35,559 nt of DNA from positions 1-35,559 of the forward strand of contig URCY01000013.1 in NCBI GenBank assembly GCA_900546415.1, read 5' to 3'. This document shows, one piece after another, positions 31,601 through 35,559 of the stretch; the first letter of the stretch is position 1, and every line of letters begins with the position of its first letter. The notes beneath the pieces were generated by a model, which was not told the origin of the DNA, ran no database searches, and was given only the letters and a program-made list of their open reading frames with translations. Both the position numbers and the translations under genes were made by a program. The DNA comes from an uncultured Eubacteriales bacterium (lineage in GTDB: Bacteria > Bacillota > Clostridia > Oscillospirales > Oscillospiraceae).

Positions 31601-33262
31601 GGTGTAGCCGGGCTTGGTCGGCTCCGCAGGCAGCGTCAGCGTCTGGCCGGAGACGCGCTCATAGAGCTTCGCGTCGTGGAGCTCGCCGCCGACCATGAAC
31701 TTCACGAGGCAGTATTCCGTGTTGTCGGAGAAAACGGGGTTGAAGGTCAGGTCATGCGTGTAGCTCATCAGACCGTTGAACTCCGGCAGGAGCATCTGGC
31801 CGTCGTCGCCCTGCCAGCAGAGGAAGGTCTTGCCCTCGGGAACGCGCCCGGTGTATTCCGGAACCGGGAAATACAGTCCGAAGGTCACCTCGCTCGAGTC
31901 GATCAGCTCATAGTCGGCGTCGTAGAAGCTGACGGTATACGTCGCCTCCTCATAGACCGCATACCAGCGGGCGTCGGCCGTCACATTCTCGATCTTTTCG
32001 CCGACCTCGACGTTCTCCGTCCCGTCCGTCCAATAGAGCGCGTTGTAGCCGGCCTTGTCCGGGATCACGGGCGCAAGCACGAAGCCGCCCTTTTCCACGC
32101 GCTTCTGCTCGACCAGATCGTCGTCGGCATAGAACGACAGCTCGTAATTCTGCACAACCGTTTCGCAGGAGGGGATGATCCGCAGGAGGGACGCCGCCGG
32201 GACGGTAAGCTCATAATAAGCCTTCCGGTCGTTGACGCCCGTCAGCGCGGCGTAGCCGGGGATCAGCTGTCCGTTCTCGCCGGTCGCGATATAAACCGCG
32301 CGCACAGGGACGCGCCCCTCTTCCGCCGTGACCGTAAAGCGGTAGGTCGCGCCGACTGTCGTCGTCTTTTCGCCGTCGATGGTGCAGTAGAACGCGCTGA
32401 ATTGCACACCGATCGTCTTTGCGTTCCACCGCGCGCGGATGACGCGATTTTCGGTGATCCGATCGTTCAGATCATTGATGCCGTCCCATGTCGCGAAGGT
32501 ATAACCGTATTTCTCAATGTACGGAGGCGTCGGGACGAGCTCGCCGTCGGCAACGGTGTCGACGCGGTAGACCTCGCCGCTCAGGCCGTCCGTCCAGAGG
32601 ACGATATGACGATCGGTCAGGTCAAGATAGGCCGGCTCCAGCTCCAGCTCGGTCGTGCCGCGCGGCATCCCGGCGAACAGCTCCGAGACGCGAGCCTCGC
32701 CCCCGGGCAGATATTGCCTGCCGTTGGCCGTCCAGCCGAGACCCCAGTGGTTGACGTCGCCGCTCGCGGGAACGGCTGGGATCTTCACGATGTCATTCCA
32801 CGTCAGATTTTCGCGGATGTCGTCGCCGAAGCTGACCTTGTAGAACTGCTCGTTATAAACGATGTCGATCAGATAGGTCTTCGTCTCGTCGAGCACATCC
32901 GTGCAGCCCGTCACGCGGGCGGTCTTGGTGTCCGCGTCGTAGGCAACGGTCGGGCCGACGCCCGTCCAGCCGTCGAACAGCTTGGTCAACAAGCGGCCGC
33001 GGAACTCGGCGTTGGGGAAAACCTCCTCAAAGCCCGCCGGGAGCGCCAGCTCAAACGCGCCGTCGGCGTCCACCTGTACGGCGTATTCCTCTGAGCGGCC
33101 GGCTTCGCCGCTCCACGACCCGCCGCCTGCCGGAACAATGCGGTAGCGGAAGGCCACCTTGAGCGTCTGGCCGGGCGCAGCGAACACGCTGAGCGGCAGC
33201 ACAGACAGCACCATGCACAGAACCAGCAGCATCGAAACAAGTCTCTTGCTTACATGCTTCAT
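25655..33262 (-). CDS. Giant SLH-domain surface protein with InlB-type repeats
   Basis: The product has 2,535 residues. A Sec signal peptide covers residues 1 to about 28, with cleavage after VFA. Residues about 90 to 1,070 hold around a dozen beta-grasp repeats ending in GYxFxGW-like motifs (for example YTFLGWFG, YVFIGWRE), the Listeria-Bacteroides/InlB B-repeat type. Residues about 1,075 to 2,345 hold twelve repeats ending YTFxMPAxDVTV-like motifs. The C-terminus (about 2,350-2,535) has SLH modules (WYYNAVTFVTDRGYFNGV, VPYVKWANENGIVLG, ISDWAVTYVEWAVGCGLMRG) for binding secondary cell-wall polymer. No catalytic domain is visible, so an adhesin or wall-spanning structural role is likely. ATG 33262 follows AAAGGAGG. 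A frame of almost equal length lies antisense but is a composition shadow. Confidence 0.92.
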   Translation of the reverse strand: MKHVSKRLVSMLLVLCMVLSVLPLSVFAAPGQTLKVAFRYRIVPAGGGSWSGEAGRSEEYAVQVDADGAFELALPAGFEEVFPNAEFRGRLLTKLFDGWTGVGPTVAYDADTKTARVTGCTDVLDETKTYLIDIVYNEQFYKVSFGDDIRENLTWNDIVKIPAVPASGDVNHWGLGWTANGRQYLPGGEARVSELFAGMPRGTTELELEPAYLDLTDRHIVLWTDGLSGEVYRVDTVADGELVPTPPYIEKYGYTFATWDGINDLNDRITENRVIRARWNAKTIGVQFSAFYCTIDGEKTTTVGATYRFTVTAEEGRVPVRAVYIATGENGQLIPGYAALTGVNDRKAYYELTVPAASLLRIIPSCETVVQNYELSFYADDDLVEQKRVEKGGFVLAPVIPDKAGYNALYWTDGTENVEVGEKIENVTADARWYAVYEEATYTVSFYDADYELIDSSEVTFGLYFPVPEYTGRVPEGKTFLCWQGDDGQMLLPEFNGLMSYTHDLTFNPVFSDNTEYCLVKFMVGGELHDAKLYERVSGQTLTLPAEPTKPGYTFLGWFGESDAPVTGDTPVPLDGATYHAEFTVNTYNLTYYRGAEADASELKCILMLPDGSFVEFFNNDTTDMPTYVLPDVTFGDTVVLAEPMLPGYVFKGWVDGSGYLHPAGAQYTMPAHDVLLTAVWEKDQALSCLVRFVSDGQLYSAYLAFDGQNAEIPAIDPTASGKVFLGWQYGDSLYSNDGVKDFTVEANEAREMTLEAVWASDSYSVTYRSDGMDDETVSDLSYGELHVLHDAPERAGYLFGGWEELETGAVYNARQAVSITCDMLLRAIWTEVPAGKAAVKFVNNGDLYDIILVDKGSNGVAPETAPARPGYTFVEWRCDALNSFVRAGEPFGVAADADDLIVYTAVYTRNSYKLHFNLDGGRPNYADIIDVGYGETVALADAAEKDGYVFIGWREDATGIIYGAMASYVVRGDADFTAVWEAASCVVRFLDAETGILYGYEPVSEGQQVAAPGAPTVSGKTFLYWVNQDKEADKVMAGALTPNIFKDTVYLAAYEVSTHNIAVAAENCAVTGVPTERVAVGTEIRFAVEANEGYRLGAVGLVYTDGLSTVVRELKPNADGLYTFRMPDADVTIVAKAEKSRFSIFAAPAEHSRIDAPNYANAGESVPVVVSVDPGYVLHAVLGLTGNDQMIPLTLVLQEDGSCGYLFTMPAADVTLQTVTVKAAHTVTFLDADNTLLAIVPVDHDELLDAALVPQVEKTGYEFSGWEYLPVNGKTFDPANDAVAESLIVRATYEGQPFTVEAGHVDNIKYLKASSGVNSSDLLEGDKLTAKAGADVLVRFAAERDWAITGIAIVGLDGSKTIVEPILRTKESKDGINYYEFGFTMPTEHVKIDLYTVAKLYRVDVVENLPEAGDYTINGHHSNNLYVPQGNDVVIDIAPVPGYYVAEVTACFNDGISLKSVPDGTLSEDGTRYTFPMVGYDVTVTITYAPHDYNIDIETSNALTYRPDQAADPDQIIESLDPSYTTKGWIEFVGERNVWKDATNELNQQYKYLANGAAVVGERVAFRVVEWTGYHLAELTVTCDDGEVTVPVTLKDGIYYFDMPADHVVITAIFAENSYTVYKDAASEAHGTVELNGLRENRISADYKQEVTVTVTPDDGYQVTRIYYVLANGDVLDFDTAAYENADVMTDAHDTAHAITFHMPASDVTVYAEYAPILYTISDDCAEASVEYTTPHTVGEKVVFTTKANYGYIITEVYGLDENRERVNLHTDTVNALYGGRYYFDMPASPVTIYVETMKDEFNVVYLANGKLVDYEDVDYLATANVAARVPMVSDAPVGYHFVGWTSADVQTPVTAAAPSVSNADFVIVKDRTYIVAAYAKDEIDVHFLATANGTVTEKFTGADNTAEYRLDTTVFGDVVQFTAVPDTGYEIDAVRVFTATGDGHDLDVKYTVSDTAYTFLIPATYKPDVHTVQAADVIVAVTFRKACYTLTKADDCETDGMISVNGSVATETSFEYRFMDPVTITATPKDGYYVASIVAQSADGSEKFEITGTKPAVDTIRGDALTLSFLMPACDLTYTVDYEKCDFSVTTVFDAKQGTVTTSPASIAQLDDIVTVTVEPKPGYRLASLTATYEGGEKSLVLTEIGKNRYTFTMPAAAVTVTALFEEVNYTVTLTVDGEATTALNGFDTVNIGVDYLDTVTVSVTPAVGWELTAITVDGGKITVNEEIKRGGGDYTFTMPEHDVAVEVRLTKTGYGLKAYAINSFENGHGKVTLNPERVAYIGDLVTITADPDDGYRVGRVIVLDVNGKTVPVNYVKNDYDYIETWSFTMPASNVAITVKFEVQGSSYYDDVRTDAWYYNAVTFVTDRGYFNGVSEMLFAPYIDMNRAMFVTVLGRMANVDTSKYMGLAFSDLEAGMYYVPYVKWANENGIVLGRSDTIFDPEASITREEMAAIMYRYCAYIGMDMTPKNTMFMDRYTDRNEISDWAVTYVEWAVGCGLMRGMTDHTIDPLEHASRAQVAQVIMNFCDKVLYR

Positions 33263-33325
33263 GTTTCTTCCTCCTTTGTCATAAGAAGATATTTCCGGAC
33301 GGAAAATCGGCCGTCCGCGCGGGGG

Positions 33326-33411
33326 AAAGGTTCTTTGCGCTGTGGGTCTGCTCCGTTCGATCACGCGCGGATCACACGGCTTCGGCGCAAACGGGCGCAC
33401 GAGTTACCTTT
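33326..33411 (-). other. Structured leader of the giant surface-protein mRNA
   Basis: AAAGGT and ACCTTT (33406-33411 and 33326-33331) can close a domain that contains a GCGC/GCGC hairpin and a TCCG/CGGA hairpin. A GGACGG/CCGTCC hairpin follows. It lies in an untranslated leader of about 155 nt. No known riboswitch motif was recognised. Confidence 0.3.
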
Positions 33412-33424
33412 GGAGCACATACCA

Positions 33425-33453
33425 ATTATAAATTCCAAGAGAAGATTTGTCAA
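33425..33453 (-). promoter_or_regulatory. Promoter of the giant surface-protein gene
   Basis: Perfect consensus TTGACA and TATAAT with 17-base spacing, the strongest-looking promoter in the window. Confidence 0.8.
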
Positions 33454-33767
33454 CACCATCCTTTTCACGATAATTTAAGACGCTATTTTTGTGTATTTTA
33501 ACCATTACTAATTACAAAAGTGTATGTAATTGTCACGGCAAGGGGGCAAAAGCGGGGTTTCTCTGTTCACAAACTGTTAAATAAAGGTCTTTAACTTCGT
33601 TCGGGCAGATTCGCAAATATCAAAAATTGGCATAATGACCAATTTATGCTCCTGCATAAAAGCGAAAATTTCCTTTGCAAAACAGGGAACATCCTCGCCT
33701 CGACCCGCATTTCCCCGCGCACGCCGGTTTTGCCGCCGCACGGGTCTCCTGCCGCTCCCGTGAGCAG
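33454..33767. other. Gene-free stretch
   Basis: A+T-rich at first, then G+C-rich. I see a small TTTATGC/GCATAAA hairpin near 33650 and no convincing reading frame or promoter. Confidence 0.4.
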
Positions 33768-33801
33768 CAAAAATCCCGCATCGGCGGATCACCGATGCGG
33801 G
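33768..33801 (-). terminator. Terminator on the minus strand
   Basis: CCCGCATCGG pairs perfectly with CCGATGCGGG over seven bases and is followed on the minus strand by ATTTTT. It may be a second stop for the RNA at 33885-33991 or for a lost gene. Confidence 0.7.
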
Positions 33802-33884
33802 AGGCGATGCAAAAAGTCGAAGCTTGCCCGGCGTTTTGCGCGGCATATGTTAGCCGTTGTTGTCTTTGGAGTTATCACGGTAAC

Positions 33885-33991
33885 AAAAAAGAAATAACCG
33901 TTCCCTAGGAAACGGCCATTTCTACAGTCTTAAAAACTTGTGAGGGATGAGCCGTGACCGTGCCAGCGGTCGCCGCTCTTGTTTACCCTGC
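33885..33991 (-). ncRNA. Candidate small RNA
   Basis: A promoter at 33998-34026 points into a region of about 107 bp without a protein frame. The predicted RNA has a long imperfect hairpin (GAGC, then CGACCG with CGGTC and GCTC, loop TGGC), then a CCGTT/AACGG hairpin followed by TTATTTCTTTTTT. Promoter, internal fold and terminal U-tract make a complete RNA gene layout. No family recognised. A short frame reading WPFPRERLFLFCYRDNSKDN crosses the 3' part without a start codon. Confidence 0.42.
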
Positions 33992-33997
33992 GCTGCT

Positions 33998-34026
33998 ATC
34001 TTATCACAGCCTGTCGGGAAAGTCAA
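33998..34026 (-). promoter_or_regulatory. Promoter of the candidate small RNA
   Basis: TTGACT and TAAGAT with 17-base spacing on the minus strand, directly beyond the tRNA-Gly terminator. Confidence 0.55.
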
Positions 34027-34040
34027 CCGAAAGCCCGCAG

Positions 34041-34075
34041 AAAAAACCGCCGCGAACCGAACCGGTTCGCGGCGG
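34041..34075 (-). terminator. Terminator of tRNA-Gly(CCC)
   Basis: CCGCCGCGAACCG pairs with CGGTTCGCGGCGG over three bases, followed by T6 on the minus strand. Confidence 0.85.
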
Positions 34076-34079
34076 GCTT

Positions 34080-34153
34080 TGGAGCAGGTGAAGGGAGTCG
34101 AACCCTCCTGTTCAGCTTGGGAAGCTGACGTTCTACCGATGAACTACACCTGC
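34080..34153 (-). tRNA. tRNA-Gly(CCC)
   Basis: The 74-nt cloverleaf has anticodon loop TTCCCAA, acceptor GCAGGTG/CACCTGC and an encoded CCA. A single-gene unit. Confidence 0.95.
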
Positions 34154-34171
34154 ATCTGGAAGTGTGGATAT

Positions 34172-34200
34172 ATTATAGCATTGATTTCCCGAAAATGCAA
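34172..34200 (-). promoter_or_regulatory. Promoter of tRNA-Gly(CCC)
   Basis: TTGCAT and TATAAT with 17-base spacing, 18 bases before the tRNA. Confidence 0.7.
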
Positions 34201-34293
34201 GAGCGGTTTTTGTCGAATGCAAAAAAATCCTCCGCCGCATCGGGCAAGGCGCGTAAAAAAGCAAAAAATCATGCGCGGATGGCAATTTTCCTG

Positions 34294-34322
34294 TTGCGCG
34301 GCGCGGGCGGAGCGTTTATAAT
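34294..34322 (+). promoter_or_regulatory. Promoter of the BMP-family gene
   Basis: TTGCGC and a perfect TATAAT with 17-base spacing, about 87 bases before the start codon. Confidence 0.6.
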
Positions 34323-34329
34323 GGAGTTA

Positions 34330-34368
34330 CGGGGGTCGCTCCCCGCGCAGGTGTCCCGGATACGGGAC
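34330..34368 (+). other. Tandem hairpins in the BMP gene leader
   Basis: CGGGG/CCCCG (34330-34345) and GTCCCG-GATA-CGGGAC (34353-34368) stand 7 bases apart in the leader. They could stabilise the message or belong to a small sensor. The loops do not match the ACGR of guanidine-II elements. Confidence 0.4.
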
Positions 34369-34409
34369 GGAATCTTTCATTTTAATAATTGAGAAAGAGG
34401 TATGAAATC

Positions 34410-35435
34410 ATGAAAAAGCTCCTTGCACTGCTTCTCGCGACAGTCATGCTGCTCGGTCTGCTTGCCGGCTGCGGCAAGACGGAGGACAAATCCACGGAAG
34501 ACACAAAGGCCGACACCGCCGCCGTGAAGCTGGCGCTCGTCGTTGCGGGCAAATTCGGCGACCGCTCGTTCTATGACTCCTCCAAGGAGGGCGCGGACCG
34601 CCTCGCAGCCGATCTCGGCGTTCAGGTCACGACCATCGAGTGCAACAACGAAAACCACGACACCCAGATGAAAAATGCGGCCGACGGCGCGGACATCGTC
34701 GTCTGCGTCGGCTGGGAATTCTATAACGTCGAGACGATCGCGCCGGAATACCCCGACGTGAAATGGATCTGGATCGACAACGCGACCTCCGCGCCGGTCG
34801 CGAACGTTCTGAACATCACCTATGCCCAGAATGAAGGCTCGTTCCTCGCCGGTTACATTGCGGCGGCCATGTCGGCCAACGGCTCGGTCGGCGCGGTCGG
34901 CGGAGAGGACTCCGACACGATCAACGACTTCATCGTCGGCTATGAGCAGGGCGCGAAGTATTACGGCACGGAGCACAACAAGGAGATCGCGGTCAACCAC
35001 AACTATTCCATGACCTACGACGATCCGGCGGTCGGCAAGGACTGCGCGATCGCGCTCAACGACGCCGGTGCGGACGTGATCTTCCAGATTGCCTCGGCCT
35101 GCGGCGACGGCGTGTTCGAGGCCGCCAAGGAGAAGGGCTTCTATGCCATCGGCGTCGACTCCGACCAGAAGTACATCGACCCGGACGTCATCATCTGCTC
35201 CATGAAGAAGGAGGTCGGCGACTCGATCTATGAGGCGGTCAAGGCCTTCGTCGCGGGTGACGATTCGCGCCTCGGCACGACGTGGGTGGCCGATCTGGCC
35301 ACGGGCTTCGTCGGCATCGGCTATGGCGACGAGGGCGCGACCCAGCAGATCCCCGACGAGCTGAAGGCAGAGGTCGAGGCTCTGGCGCAGAAGATCGCCA
35401 ACGGCGAGATCACGGTGGATTCCACGCGCAAATAA
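34410..35435 (+). CDS. BMP-family (PnrA-like) substrate-binding lipoprotein
   Basis: The product has 341 residues. The lipobox is LAGC (Cys21). The mature protein starts KLALVVAGKFGDRSFYDSSKEGADR and contains NNENHDTQMKNAADGADIVV, DNATSA, NITYAQNEGSFLAGYIAA and GYEQGAKYY, the conserved blocks of BMP/Med proteins that bind purine nucleosides or related ligands for an ABC importer. ATG 34410 follows AGAGG. A strong terminator follows the gene, so the permease and ATPase genes are either elsewhere or reached by separate transcription beyond the window. Confidence 0.92.
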   Translation: MKKLLALLLATVMLLGLLAGCGKTEDKSTEDTKADTAAVKLALVVAGKFGDRSFYDSSKEGADRLAADLGVQVTTIECNNENHDTQMKNAADGADIVVCVGWEFYNVETIAPEYPDVKWIWIDNATSAPVANVLNITYAQNEGSFLAGYIAAAMSANGSVGAVGGEDSDTINDFIVGYEQGAKYYGTEHNKEIAVNHNYSMTYDDPAVGKDCAIALNDAGADVIFQIASACGDGVFEAAKEKGFYAIGVDSDQKYIDPDVIICSMKKEVGDSIYEAVKAFVAGDDSRLGTTWVADLATGFVGIGYGDEGATQQIPDELKAEVEALAQKIANGEITVDSTRK

Positions 35436-35451
35436 GCAACAGCCGTATTCT

Positions 35452-35488
35452 GTGGCGTGCCGAAAAGCATTTTTCGACACGCCACTTT
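35452..35488 (+). terminator. Terminator of the BMP-family gene
   Basis: GTGGCGTG pairs with CACGCCAC, with an inner CGAAAA/TTTTCG stem, and TTT follows. Repeat A copy 4 begins 3 bp later. Confidence 0.8.
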
Positions 35489-35490
35489 AA

Positions 35491-35559
35491 GGAACCTCTG
35501 AATAAATCGGCAGCGGCGCTCAGCGGGTCTTTTGCCCCAACTTGTCGGTTTGAAAATCT
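35491..35559 (+). repeat. Interspersed repeat A, copy 4 (cut by window end)
   Basis: The first 69 bp of the 159-bp repeat, preceded by TTAA. It starts with GGAACCTCTGAATAAATCGG as in copy 3, and its orientation is opposite to copy 1. Confidence 0.88.

Noticed and set aside
25643..33094. A 2,483-codon open frame antisense to the giant surface protein
   Set aside because: Its start lies within the terminator region and has no ribosome binding site. The predicted protein is an unnatural mix of V, D, G, H and R. The sense frame has a signal peptide, ordered repeats and SLH domains. The open antisense frame follows from G+C-rich codon bias.
33577..33846. An 89-codon minus-strand frame between the SLH gene and the candidate RNA
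   Set aside because: No ribosome binding site, the frame crosses a perfect terminator hairpin, and arginine-rich composition typical of noise.
34294..34410. Guanidine-II (mini-ykkC) riboswitch
   Set aside because: Two hairpins are present, but their loops do not carry ACGR and the gene downstream is not a typical target.

Overview
The window looks like a G+C-rich chromosomal contig from an endospore-forming Clostridia lineage, most likely an Oscillospirales-type gut bacterium. This rests on gene content, not on a marker search: a YlmC/YmxH-type PRC-barrel protein, an SLH-anchored giant surface protein, a clostridial-type phosphatidylserine decarboxylase, an ECF-type folate uptake component next to folC, consensus sigma-A promoters and AGGAGG ribosome binding sites. 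Both window ends lie inside copies of the same 159-bp repeat, so the window was probably cut by an assembler at that repeat.

Layout. 1-3.4 kb: a two-lobed P-loop protein, then a PII-like regulator overlapping a CPA2 cation:proton antiporter by 4 bp, then a small acidic protein. 3.4-10.2 kb: accessory DNA. It holds a full repeat copy, a phage-gene fragment, a candidate small RNA, and a 6.1-kb integrative island in the 3' end of tRNA-Lys. The island carries a large serine recombinase, two XRE regulators, an SF1 helicase and a phage-like gene. 10.2-11 kb: a five-tRNA cluster (Gly-Arg-His-Gln-Lys, minus strand) with an internal 79-bp duplication that copied the tRNA-Arg 3' end. 11-17.6 kb: housekeeping genes, namely an MFS transporter, rplM-rpsI, a TtcA-like tRNA thiolase, rpsB-tsf, ymxH and nth. 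17.6-23.2 kb: a second full repeat copy, then thioesterase, lipoprotein, aspartate-type aminotransferase and psd, followed by a structured leader, a FolT-like gene and folC. 23.2-25.6 kb: two lipoprotein genes divergent from an XRE regulator, then about 0.9 kb of repeats, hairpins and gene debris. 25.6-33.5 kb: one 2,535-residue secreted repeat protein with SLH domains. 33.5-35.6 kb: a second candidate small RNA, tRNA-Gly(CCC), a BMP-family substrate-binding lipoprotein and the last repeat copy.

How it fits together. The best-supported mobile system is the tRNA-Lys island. A 13-bp direct repeat (core) marks both ends, and a perfect 15-bp inverted repeat lies just inside each end. The recombinase reading frame runs through the core, so its C-terminal tail should differ between the integrated and circular forms. 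The chromosomal tRNA-Lys terminator sits displaced beyond the far core. A second small mobile family, non-autonomous with inverted ends and 4-bp target duplications, has two complete copies, two cut by the window ends, and one 25-bp relic inside the island.

Stretches where I see no gene: 10990-11146; 13489-13646 (upstream of the TtcA-like gene); 23200-23497 apart from a terminator and one short repeat; 24893-25654 apart from repeats and hairpins; and 33454-33767. Limits: all functions are assigned by reading motifs, and no database or folding program was used.
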